Assembly: GCA_006226775.1 (NCBI GenBank)
Contig: SBGD01000076.1
Span: 33,370 to 97,369 of the forward strand
Length of the DNA: 64,000 bases
Origin: Paracoccaceae bacterium
GTDB lineage: Bacteria; Pseudomonadota; Alphaproteobacteria; Rhodobacterales; Rhodobacteraceae
Direction: 5' to 3'
Shown piece after piece: positions 1 through 7,397 of this stretch. Numbering within the stretch: the first letter of the stretch is position 1; every line of letters starts with the position of its first letter. Position numbers and translations under genes: made by a program. The notes beneath the pieces were generated by a model that was not told the DNA's origin, searched no databases, and worked only from the letters and a program-made list of their open reading frames with translations.

Positions 1-483
1 GATCGACCAGAGCGCCACGCCGCGCGGCCCGCAGATCTGGCAGGAGGTGACGGTGACCTTGGAGAGCTGCGCATAGCGGCCCTCGACCCGCGCCATCTGG
101 ACCGCGGCAATCTGCAATTGCTGGTCGAGCACCAGCCGCGCGCCCTTGAGCAGCCCGTTGCGCAGGTCGCTGTCCAGCTCGGCGCTGTCGGCCAGCACCA
201 CGATGCCCTCGCCGGTGTCGATGCGGATCGGGCCTTCGATCACCAGCTGGTCGGTCTCGCGCAGGTAGATGATGCGCCTGGCCCAGAGCCGCGTGCCCTG
301 GTAGAGCGCCTCGACATTGCCATCGGCGATCAGCCGCTTGTCGGGGGTGACGACCACGCTGTCGGCAACCAGCAGCGCGGGGTCCTCCGCCGGGGTCTCG
401 TCCAGGGCCAGGACCGCCAGCGGCGCCAGCACCAGCATGAGTGCCAGAAACGGGGCCAGCATCGGGCTCAATCGGTGACGCAT
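1..483 (-). CDS. lptD: LPS-assembly protein LptD, N-terminal part (cut by window edge)
   Basis: The 161 visible codons start with a hydrophobic signal peptide (MRHRLSPMLAPFLALMLVLA) and continue into an OstA/LptA-like jellyroll region (residues about 35-130, 'VADSVVVTPDKRLIADGNVE') and the conserved 'VTSCQICGPRG' stretch, which is typical of LptD. LptD is the outer-membrane barrel that inserts lipopolysaccharide into the outer leaflet. The ATG overlaps the lptG stop codon (TGATG), so translation is probably coupled. The gene runs off the left edge, so the barrel domain is not seen. The lptF-lptG-lptD order supports the call. Confidence 0.9.
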   Translation of the reverse strand, partial: MRHRLSPMLAPFLALMLVLAPLAVLALDETPAEDPALLVADSVVVTPDKRLIADGNVEALYQGTRLWARRIIYLRETDQLVIEGPIRIDTGEGIVVLADSAELDSDLRNGLLKGARLVLDQQLQIAAVQMARVEGRYAQLSKVTVTSCQICGPRGVALWSI

Positions 484-1577
484 CAGCCATCCTCCATATG
501 CAGGATCAGCCCGAGCCCGATCAGCACCGACGCCACGGGCGGCGCCCAGGCGGCAAGGATGGCGGGGATTTGGCCGTTCTCGCCCAGGATCTGCGCGAAG
601 TTGCGCACGTAGTAAAGCCCGAAGCCCAGAAGCAGCGCGCTGAGCACCGCAAGGCCGGTGCCGCCGAAACGGGCGTGGCGCATGGTAAAGGCCGCCCCCA
701 GCAGCACCATCGCCACCAGGAAGACCGGGCGGGCCAGTTCCATCTGCATCCAGACCGTGTGACGCCGGGCCGAGAAACCGGCGGTTTCCAGGTCGGCGAT
801 GAAATCCGGCAGGTCCCAGATCGACACCGCCGCGGGCTTGCCGAAACTGTCGCGGATCCGCTCCTGCGTCAGGCTGGAGGGCAGGCGCAACTCGGCGTGG
901 ACCGCCGCATTGGTCTCGGGGTTGAGCCCGGTCACCAGCGGCCAGACCTTGGCATTGGTCAGCACCCATTGGCCGGGGGCAAGCGCGGCCTCGTCGGCGG
1001 CGATCCGCCGTACCGGCCCGCCCGAGGCGGCATAGGCGATGAAGGTCACGTCATGCAGCACCGTGGCATTGGGGTTGGAGCGTTCGGCGTGGATCACCGT
1101 CTGGCCGCGGGCATCGCCCTGGCGCAGCCAGAGCCCCTCGCGGCCGATCGACAGGGTCGAGGTGCCGCCGCTGTCGTAAAGCTCGCGCAGGTCGTGATAG
1201 CGCGTCGAGGTGGCCGCCACGATCGGGTTGAAGACCGCCACCGCCACCGCCCCCACCAGTGCCGCGACCAGCAGCGGCCCGGTCAGCGCCGACAGCCCCG
1301 AGCGGCCCGCGGCGCGGCTGACCACAAGCTCGGACGAGCGCGCCAGCGCCAGGCAAAGCGCGATGGCCGAGAGGATCATCACCAGCGGCAGCATCTGGTA
1401 AAGCCCTTCGGGGGTATTGAGCAGGGTGATCTTCAGCACCTGGGAAAAGCCCACCTCCTCGTCGAAGCGGCCCAGTTGCTCGATCAGGTCGATCAGCATG
1501 ACGAACAGGAAGAAGACCGTCACCATCCCGGCGAAGATGCCGAAGAAGCGGCGGGCGAAATAGCGATGCAGCGTCAT
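483..1577 (-). CDS. lptG: LPS export ABC transporter permease LptG
   Basis: 364 residues. LptG is one of the two permeases of the LptB2FG transporter, which extracts LPS from the inner membrane and pushes it onto the periplasmic bridge. Visible are one N-terminal membrane segment (about 11-31, 'FFGIFAGMVTVFFLFVMLI'), two more at about 60-80 and 98-120, a soluble periplasmic jellyroll in the middle, and three C-terminal segments ending 'VLIGLGLILHMEDG'. This is the standard YjgP/YjgQ layout. The start ATG overlaps the lptF stop (ATGA) and lptD starts in the same way inside its own stop, so the three genes form one coupled operon. Confidence 0.92.
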   Translation of the reverse strand: MTLHRYFARRFFGIFAGMVTVFFLFVMLIDLIEQLGRFDEEVGFSQVLKITLLNTPEGLYQMLPLVMILSAIALCLALARSSELVVSRAAGRSGLSALTGPLLVAALVGAVAVAVFNPIVAATSTRYHDLRELYDSGGTSTLSIGREGLWLRQGDARGQTVIHAERSNPNATVLHDVTFIAYAASGGPVRRIAADEAALAPGQWVLTNAKVWPLVTGLNPETNAAVHAELRLPSSLTQERIRDSFGKPAAVSIWDLPDFIADLETAGFSARRHTVWMQMELARPVFLVAMVLLGAAFTMRHARFGGTGLAVLSALLLGFGLYYVRNFAQILGENGQIPAILAAWAPPVASVLIGLGLILHMEDG

Positions 1578-2713
1578 GTGGCCCCCTCGGCCCGCGGCGC
1601 GCGGCGCCAGCGCCGGAAGGCCATCGGATGCGCCGCCCGCCAGTAAAGCGCGCCGGCGATCGCCAGCCCGACCGCGATATGCACGTAGGCCAGCGGCCAG
1701 AGCGCCGCGTTGCGCCGCACAGGCTCGGTCATCGCGCCTTCGATCAGTTGCACCAGTACCAGCAGGAAGATCGCCATGACGATCTGCCGGGTCACGCCGA
1801 AGCGGCTGAACCCGCCGACCAGAAGGGCCGCCTGGCCCATCAGCGCCGCCACGACGCACAACAGCGCCTGCGAGATCCGCTGGTGGCCTTCCAGCACCAC
1901 GTCGCCCGGATCCTCGCGGATTTCTTCCGACACCGCCGCGGTGTCGAACAGAAGCTCCCGGGTCGAGACATAGCGCAGCTTGCGCCTTCCCTGGCCGTTC
2001 TGGGTGATCAGGCCGCTGATATCGCGCGAGAACTGGGCGAAATTGGTGGTCGAGAGCTGCCCGGTCTGGGGGGTCAGAACCTGGGCCATGCCGTCCTGCA
2101 TGATCAGCTTGGGGCCTGCGTCATCGCGCAGAAGATAGGCGCGCTCGGCGGTATAGGTGACATGGCGGTCGGGGTTGCGCACGTCGGACATGAAGACATC
2201 GGCCAGTTCCCCCTCGGGCGAGATCTCGCGGATGTAGAAGGTCACGCCGGAGGCGGGATGCAGAAACACGCCCTCGCGCAGAAGCCGCGCGCTGATCGAG
2301 CCTGAAATTTCGCGCTCGCGGTCCTTCAGCCGCTCGAGACTGGCCGGGATCAGCAGATGGGTGAGCACCGACATCAAGAGCGCCAGCATGAGCCCGTAGA
2401 CCAGGTGCGGCCGCGCCAGTCGCCAGGGCGAAAAGCCGGTGGCCTGCATCACCGTCAACTCGCTGTCGCCCGACAGCCGGTTGGTGACGAAGACCGCCGC
2501 GGCAAAGGCCGCCATCGGCAGCACCATGCCGATCACCCGGGGCAGCGAGAGCGCGGTGAATTCGAGAAAGACCGAGGCCGCATGGCCGTCGGCGATCAGC
2601 TGGTCGAACAGGATCACCGCCCGGTTGACCCAGTAGACCGCGACAAGAACCAGCGCGAAAAAGCCGAAAAGCATGAACAGCTGCGACAGGATGTATCTGT
2701 CGAATCTTGCCAC
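1574..2713 (-). CDS. lptF: LPS export ABC transporter permease LptF
   Basis: 379 residues from the chosen GTG start. It is the partner permease of LptG, with the same plan of six membrane segments plus a periplasmic jellyroll. The family N-terminus 'ARFDRYILSQLFMLFGFFAL' follows the GTG directly, and a purine-rich GGGGGA lies a few bases upstream. An ATG at 2731 would add six residues but has no clear ribosome-binding site, so the start is a judgement. The gene is the first of the lptFGD operon and is transcribed away from pepA. The 166 bp between the two starts must hold both promoters. Confidence 0.92.
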   Translation of the reverse strand: MARFDRYILSQLFMLFGFFALVLVAVYWVNRAVILFDQLIADGHAASVFLEFTALSLPRVIGMVLPMAAFAAAVFVTNRLSGDSELTVMQATGFSPWRLARPHLVYGLMLALLMSVLTHLLIPASLERLKDREREISGSISARLLREGVFLHPASGVTFYIREISPEGELADVFMSDVRNPDRHVTYTAERAYLLRDDAGPKLIMQDGMAQVLTPQTGQLSTTNFAQFSRDISGLITQNGQGRRKLRYVSTRELLFDTAAVSEEIREDPGDVVLEGHQRISQALLCVVAALMGQAALLVGGFSRFGVTRQIVMAIFLLVLVQLIEGAMTEPVRRNAALWPLAYVHIAVGLAIAGALYWRAAHPMAFRRWRRAPRAEGAT

Positions 2714-2879
2714 CCGGTCCCCCAACCTCATGAACTTGCCCGACCCTAGAAGAATTCGCCGGGCGGTAAAACTGGATATTGCCGGCGCTTCCACATAAAG
2801 GGGTGGTTTGGCAGGGTCCTGCGCACTAGGACTGGTGCCAGACGTGACAATGATGCCACTTTACCCGGAGCAGACAGAC

Positions 2880-4355
2880 ATGACCGCACCCGCCAAGATC
2901 ACCTTTGCAGAGACCGCCCTGGACCTTGTCGAGACCGCCACCGGGCGGATCGTGGTGATCCTCGACGAAGAGGGCCGGATGGACCCGGGCGCGCGCCGGG
3001 TGAACCGGCTGACCAAGCAGGCGCTCAAGCGGTTCTCGGAAGGCAAGCAGTTCGGCAAGATGAAGGATGGCGAGTTGGCCTCGCTGATCTCGCCCGCGGG
3101 GCTCGAGGCCGAGGCGCTGGACGTGCTCAAGCTCGCGCGGCGCCCCGACCGGGCGGTGGCGCGCCGCGCCGGCGCGGCGCTGGCCAAGGCGCGCGGCGAG
3201 GCCGACCTGCTGATCCTCGCCGGCGGCCGCGCCGGGATGGAGGACCTGGCGCTGGGCCTGGCGCTGCGCGGCTATGACTTCGACACCCACAAGACCGGCA
3301 AGGATGCCCCGCGCGAGGCGGCGCTGACCATGATGTGCTCGAAACCCGCCGAGCTGGAAGAGACCTTTGCGCCGATGGCCGCCATGGCCGAGGGCGTGTT
3401 CTTCACCCGCGACCTGGTGAGCGAGCCGGCCAATGTGCTGACCACCACCGAGTTTGCCGCAAGGCTCGAGGCGCTGCGCGGGCTGGGCCTCGAGGTCGAG
3501 GTGCTCGAGGAGGACCGGCTGGCCGAGCTTGGCATGGGCGCGCTGCTCTGCGTCGGGCAGGGCTCGGACAGCCCCTCGAAGGTGGTGGTGATGAAATGGT
3601 CCGGCGGCGAGGCAGGGGCGGCGCCGCTGGCGCTGGTCGGCAAGGGCGTGGTGTTCGACACCGGCGGCATCAGCCTGAAACCGGCGCAGGGCATGGAAGA
3701 GATGACCATGGACATGGGCGGCGCCGGCGTGGTGGCCGGGGTGATGAAGACGCTGGCGCTGCGCAAGGCCCGCGCCAACGTGGTGGGGCTGGTCGGGCTG
3801 GTCGAGAACATGCCCTCGGGCAATGCCACGCGGCCCGGCGATATCGTGACCTCGATGAAGGGCGACACCATCGAGGTGATCAATACCGATGCCGAGGGCC
3901 GCCTGGTGCTGTGCGACGTGATGTGGTACGCGCAGGAGACCTTCCAGCCCGCCGCCATGGTCGACCTGGCAACCCTGACCGGGGCGATCATCATCGGGCT
4001 TGGCCATGACAATGCCGGGGTGTTTTCCAACAACGACAAGTTCTGCAACGGCTTTCTCAAGGCCGCCGAGGCCGAGGGCGAGGGCGCCTGGCGGATGCCG
4101 CTGGGCAAGAGCTATGACGACCAGCTGAAATCGGATAAGGCCGACATGAAGAACGTCGGCGGACGGCCCGCGGGCTCGATCACCGCGGCGCAGTTCCTCG
4201 GGCGCTTCGTCAAGGAAGAGACGCCCTGGATTCACCTCGACATCGCCGGTGTCGCCCAGGTGAGCAAGGACACCGACCTTGCCCCCAAGGGCGCGACCGG
4301 CTGGGGGGTCATGGCGCTCGACCGGCTGGTGCGCGATGCCTACGAGACGGAGTGA
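2880..4355 (+). CDS. pepA: leucyl aminopeptidase (M17 family)
   Basis: 491 residues, the usual M17 length. It is a cytosolic two-metal aminopeptidase that releases N-terminal residues from peptides. The M17 signature 'NTDAEGRL' is at about residues 335-342, and the metal/lysine region 'GKGVVFDTGGISLKP' is near 254-268. The start chosen is the ATG at 2880, preceded by a GGAG box; longer in-frame starts lack one. It is followed after 3 bp by a VOC gene and then holC. The pepA-holC neighbourhood is common in proteobacteria. Confidence 0.95.
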   Translation: MTAPAKITFAETALDLVETATGRIVVILDEEGRMDPGARRVNRLTKQALKRFSEGKQFGKMKDGELASLISPAGLEAEALDVLKLARRPDRAVARRAGAALAKARGEADLLILAGGRAGMEDLALGLALRGYDFDTHKTGKDAPREAALTMMCSKPAELEETFAPMAAMAEGVFFTRDLVSEPANVLTTTEFAARLEALRGLGLEVEVLEEDRLAELGMGALLCVGQGSDSPSKVVVMKWSGGEAGAAPLALVGKGVVFDTGGISLKPAQGMEEMTMDMGGAGVVAGVMKTLALRKARANVVGLVGLVENMPSGNATRPGDIVTSMKGDTIEVINTDAEGRLVLCDVMWYAQETFQPAAMVDLATLTGAIIIGLGHDNAGVFSNNDKFCNGFLKAAEAEGEGAWRMPLGKSYDDQLKSDKADMKNVGGRPAGSITAAQFLGRFVKEETPWIHLDIAGVAQVSKDTDLAPKGATGWGVMALDRLVRDAYETE

Positions 4356-4358
4356 GCC

Positions 4359-4760
4359 ATGCTGATCCCCGCCACCCGCTACCGCGACCCCGAGGCCGCG
4401 CTCGGCTTTCTGCGCGACGTGCTGGGGCTCGAGGAACATGCGGTTTACCGCGATGACGACGGGCGGATCGTGCATGTGCAGATGACGCTGGGTACGGGGC
4501 TGATGATGTTCGGCCCCGATACCGCCTCGCCGTTTCAGCGGTTCATGGTGCATCCCGACCAGACCGGCGGGCGCGAGACCACGACGATCTATGCGGTGGT
4601 CGATGATCTTCCGGCCCGCCATGCGCGTTGCCTGGCCGCCGGGGCGAAGGTGCTGATGCCGCTCGAGGACCAGCCTCATGGCGGCGCGAGTTTCACCGTC
4701 GCCGATCCCGAGGGCCATGTCTGGAGCTTCGGCGACTACGATCCGCGCGCGGCGGGCTGA
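4359..4760 (+). CDS. VOC (glyoxalase/bleomycin-resistance fold) family protein
   Basis: 133 residues in a single vicinal-oxygen-chelate type module: 'DPEAALGFLRDVLGLEE' at the start and 'GGASFTVADPEGHVWSFGDY' at the end, both typical of PhnB-like VOC proteins. The substrate cannot be told from sequence. It sits between pepA and holC, 3 bp after pepA and 4 bp before holC, so it is probably co-transcribed. No fused partner domain is present. Confidence 0.8.
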   Translation: MLIPATRYRDPEAALGFLRDVLGLEEHAVYRDDDGRIVHVQMTLGTGLMMFGPDTASPFQRFMVHPDQTGGRETTTIYAVVDDLPARHARCLAAGAKVLMPLEDQPHGGASFTVADPEGHVWSFGDYDPRAAG

Positions 4761-4764
4761 GCCG

Positions 4765-5229
4765 ATGGGGGCGGCCTATTTCTATCACCTGACCCGGCGC
4801 CCGCTCGAGGTCACCTTGCCGGTGCTGCTGGACAAGGCGCGCGGCGCGGGCTGGCGGGTGGCGGTGCGCGGCGGCGATGCCGGGCGGCTCGACTGGCTGG
4901 ACGAAAAGCTCTGGCTGGACCCCGAGGACGGGTTCCTGCCGCATGGACTTGCCGGCGGGCCGCATGATGCGCTGCAGCCGATCCTGCTGACCACCGGGGC
5001 GGCGGGCAACGATCCGCAGTGCCTGATGACGATCGACGGCGCCGAGGTCTCGCCCGCGGAGGTGCAGGCGCTGGAGCGGGTCTGCGTGCTCTTCGACGGC
5101 AACGACCCGCAGGCGGTGGACACCGCGCGCGGCCAGTGGCGGGCGCTGACCGGCGCGGGCTGTGCGGCGCAATACTGGTCCGAGGAGAGCGGACGCTGGG
5201 AGAAGAAGGCCGAAAGCGGCGGCGGCTGA
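4765..5229 (+). CDS. holC: DNA polymerase III subunit chi
   Basis: 154 residues. HolC is the accessory subunit that links the clamp loader to single-strand binding protein. The N-terminus 'AAYFYHLTRRPLEVTLPVLL' and the central 'VAVRGGDAGRLDWLDEKLW' and 'FLPHGLAG' segments match the HolC fold, in which a Rossmann-like core carries a conserved DExLW-type motif. ATG 4765 lies 4 bp after the VOC stop. A palindromic repeat pair begins 5 bp after the stop codon. Confidence 0.88.
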   Translation: MGAAYFYHLTRRPLEVTLPVLLDKARGAGWRVAVRGGDAGRLDWLDEKLWLDPEDGFLPHGLAGGPHDALQPILLTTGAAGNDPQCLMTIDGAEVSPAEVQALERVCVLFDGNDPQAVDTARGQWRALTGAGCAAQYWSEESGRWEKKAESGGG

Positions 5230-5234
5230 GGGGG

Positions 5235-5275
5235 CCGATTTGTCGACAAATCGGTTTCGATCCATTGATGGATCG
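5235..5275. repeat. bipartite palindromic element, copy 1
   Basis: A perfect 20-bp palindrome CCGATTTGTCGACAAATCGG (5235-5254) is followed after 3 bp by CGATCCATTGATGGATCG (5258-5275; 8-bp arms around TG). It lies 5 bp after the holC stop. The same two-part architecture recurs at 5345-5385 and 41091-41132. It could act as a terminator or mRNA 3' end structure, but no T-run follows either half. Confidence 0.9.
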
Positions 5276-5295
5276 ACCCCCGCCTGTGCCGCGCC

Positions 5296-5344
5296 TCGGT
5301 CCAACCCCATCATCTGGAGAACCCGGTTCCGGTCTGTCGCGCCG
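5296..5344 (-). pseudogene. relic copy of the C-terminal codons of the downstream sugar isomerase-like gene
   Basis: Read on the minus strand this gives 'GGATDRNRVLQMMGLD' followed by an Arg codon where the real gene has its stop. The intact gene ends 'GGATDRGRIRRMMGLD' and stop. It is a by-product of the 110-bp tandem duplication; it has no start and is not expected to be expressed. Confidence 0.75.
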
Positions 5345-5385
5345 CCGATTTGTCGACAAATCGGTCTCGATCCATTGATGGATCG
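5345..5385. repeat. bipartite palindromic element, copy 2
   Basis: Same pair as copy 1: the 20-bp palindrome at 5345-5364 is identical, the spacer is TCT, and the second palindrome is at 5368-5385. It lies about 20 bp after the minus-strand stop of the TIM-barrel gene at 5406. Confidence 0.9.
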
Positions 5386-5405
5386 ACCCCCGCCCGAGCC
5401 CTGCC

Positions 5406-6464
5406 TCAGTCCAGCCCCATCATCCGGCGAATCCGGCCCCGGTCGGTCGCGCCGCCGGCGAAATCGTCGAAGGCCTTGTCGGTCACCTCGATGATATGCG
5501 CAGCGATGAAGGGCGCGCCCTCGGCGGCGCCCTGCTCGGGGGATTTCAGGCAGCATTCCCATTCCAGCACCGCCCAGCTGTCATAGCCGTATTGCGCCAG
5601 TTTCGAGAAGATCGCGGCGAAATTCACCTGTCCGTCGCCCAGCGACCGGAAGCGCCCGGCGCGGGTCAGCCAGCCCTGGTAGCCGGAATAGACCCCCTGG
5701 CGGCCATCAGGATTGAACTCGGCATCCTTGACGTGAAAGGCGCAGATCCGCTCGTGGTAGATGTCGATGAAGGCCAGGTAGTCCATCTGCTGGAGCAGGA
5801 AATGCGAGGGGTCGTAGTTGATCCGGCAGCGCCGGTGGTCGTTGCACGCCGCGAGGAACATCTCGAAGGTCGCGCCGTCGAAGACATCCTCGCCCGGGTG
5901 GATCTCGAAGCCGATGTCGACGCCCTGGTCCTCGTAGGCGTCGAAGATCGGCCGCCAGCGGCGTGCCAGCTCGCCGAAGGCCTCCTCGATCAGCCCGGCG
6001 GGGCGTTGCGGCCAGGGGTAGAGGTAGGGAAAGGCCAGCGCGCCGGTGAAGCTGACCGTGGTGTCGAGGCCCAGCCTGCGCGCCGCGACGGCGGCCTTCT
6101 TGACCTGGTCCACCGCCCAGGCCTGCCGCGCCGCCGGATTGCCGTGCACCGCTTCGGGGGCAAAGGCATCGAAGGCCGCGTCATAGGCGGGATGGACCGC
6201 CACCAACTGGCCTTGCAGGTGGGTCGACAGCTCGGTGATCTCGACGCCTGCGTCGGCGCAGATGCCCTTGACCTCGTCGCAATAGGTGTCGCTTTCGGCG
6301 GCCTTGTCGAGGTCGAACAGCCGGGCATCGAAGCTGGGGATCTGGACGCCCTTGTAGCCCAGCCCGGCGGCCCATTCGGCCATGGATGTCAGCGAGTTGA
6401 ACGGCGCGTCATCGCCGGCGAACTGGGCGAGGAAGATCGCGGGACCTTTGATCAGACCGGGCAT
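5406..6464 (-). CDS. sugar phosphate isomerase/epimerase-like TIM-barrel protein
   Basis: 352 residues of the xylose isomerase-like TIM-barrel superfamily (AP endonuclease 2/IolE fold). Metal-site motifs are visible in order: 'GFEIHPGEDVFDG', 'CRINYDPSHFLLQQ', 'HVKDAEFNPDG' and, near the C-terminus, 'VLEWECCL'. It is the last gene of the LacI-linked sugar operon. The ATG at 6464 follows an AAAGG box. An ATG at 6482 overlaps the upstream stop (ATGA) and could be used instead. Related enzymes isomerise, epimerise or beta-eliminate keto-sugars; the substrate here is unknown. Its 3' end has been duplicated downstream. Confidence 0.85.
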   Translation of the reverse strand: MPGLIKGPAIFLAQFAGDDAPFNSLTSMAEWAAGLGYKGVQIPSFDARLFDLDKAAESDTYCDEVKGICADAGVEITELSTHLQGQLVAVHPAYDAAFDAFAPEAVHGNPAARQAWAVDQVKKAAVAARRLGLDTTVSFTGALAFPYLYPWPQRPAGLIEEAFGELARRWRPIFDAYEDQGVDIGFEIHPGEDVFDGATFEMFLAACNDHRRCRINYDPSHFLLQQMDYLAFIDIYHERICAFHVKDAEFNPDGRQGVYSGYQGWLTRAGRFRSLGDGQVNFAAIFSKLAQYGYDSWAVLEWECCLKSPEQGAAEGAPFIAAHIIEVTDKAFDDFAGGATDRGRIRRMMGLD

Positions 6465-6478
6465 GGGGGGACCTTTCG

Positions 6479-7339
6479 TCATCGGGGTTCTGGAAAGTAG
6501 CGGACAAAGGCGAAGCGGCGGCTGTCGGGCGCCCAGCTTGGCACGTTGAGCGTGCCCTGGCCGCCGAACAGCGCCACCAGCCGGCGCGAGGCGCCGCCAT
6601 CGGCGGGCATCAGCCGCAGCTCGACATCGCAGCCGAAGGGGTGGCCTTGGGTGCCCGGCGGATAGGCCAGGTAGCAGACATGCGCGCCGTCGGGCGAGGG
6701 ATGGGGGAACCAGTCGACGCTGGCGCCGCGGGTCATCTCTTGCGGATCGCTGCCGTCGCGGCGCATCCGCCAGAGGTGCATCCCGCCGCCGCGGTCGGAG
6801 TTGAACCAGATCCAGCCGCCATCGGGGGTGTAATCCGGCCCGTCATAGTGATGCGGGCCGGTGATCAGCAGCGTCTCCGCGCCGCCGGTCGCGGGGCAGG
6901 TGGCAATGCCGAATTGTTCGTCGCGGCGGCAGGTATAGGCGATCTCGGCGCCATCGGGCGACCAGCCGTGCCACCAGCTTGGCGCGGTCCTCGTGATCCG
7001 GCGCGGCGTGCCGCCCCCGGCGGGCAGGACATGGATCAGCGAGGTGCCGCGTCCCGGCGATTGCGAGACTGCCAGGGTGCGGCCATCGGGCGAAAGCCCG
7101 TGATCGTTGTTCAGTCGGGTCAGGGGGCCGGTGTCGATCGGCACCAGCTCCGGCCTGTCCAGCTCCGGCCCGTCCAATTCCGGCCCGTCCAGCGGCAGGC
7201 GGTAAAGCCGCCCTTCCGCATTGACGATCAGCGCGCGGCCGTCCGGCGTCCAGTTGGGCGCCTCGACATGCCGGTCGGTTTCCAGCACCACCCGGGTCTC
7301 GCCGGTGACGATATCGACCCATTCCACCGAGGCCAGCAT
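6479..7339 (-). CDS. TolB-like WD40/beta-propeller protein in sugar operon
   Basis: 286 residues made almost entirely of TolB/PD40-type blades, recognisable by repeated 'xxSPDGxxIAY' strands ('APNWTPDGRALIV', 'DHGLSPDGRTLAV', 'WHGWSPDGAEIAY', 'GPDYTPDGGWIWF', 'PHPSPDGAHVCYL', 'SWAPDSRRFAFVR'), about six blades. There is no signal peptide, so unlike TolB it should be cytoplasmic. A propeller in a catabolic operon could be an enzyme, as in the oligogalacturonate lyase type, but no catalytic site can be assigned by eye. It contains an in-frame 15-bp tandem repeat. Confidence 0.75.
   Translation of the reverse strand: MLASVEWVDIVTGETRVVLETDRHVEAPNWTPDGRALIVNAEGRLYRLPLDGPELDGPELDRPELVPIDTGPLTRLNNDHGLSPDGRTLAVSQSPGRGTSLIHVLPAGGGTPRRITRTAPSWWHGWSPDGAEIAYTCRRDEQFGIATCPATGGAETLLITGPHHYDGPDYTPDGGWIWFNSDRGGGMHLWRMRRDGSDPQEMTRGASVDWFPHPSPDGAHVCYLAYPPGTQGHPFGCDVELRLMPADGGASRRLVALFGGQGTLNVPSWAPDSRRFAFVRYFPEPR
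7146..7190 (-). repeat. in-frame 15-bp tandem repeat, three units
   Basis: Three near-identical 15-bp units inside the propeller gene encode the pentapeptide series 'GPELD-GPELD-RPELV'. The unit is a multiple of three, so copy-number change would keep the frame. It falls in a loop after the second blade. Confidence 0.85.
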
Positions 7340-7397
7340 CAGCGCCTCCCGGGCAAATGGCCCGCACCGGGGCGATCCGGCAGGACCCGGAGGCGCG

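Larger units (their letters stand above)
5235..5454. repeat. 110-bp unit duplicated in tandem, including the tail of the next gene
   Basis: Two adjacent copies, 5235-5344 and 5345-5454, align without gaps. Each starts with the palindrome pair described separately, continues through a C-rich spacer, and ends with about 49 bp of the 3' end of the TIM-barrel gene on the minus strand. Copy 2 contains the functional gene end. Copy 1 has drifted at a handful of positions, so the duplication is not brand new. Confidence 0.92.
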
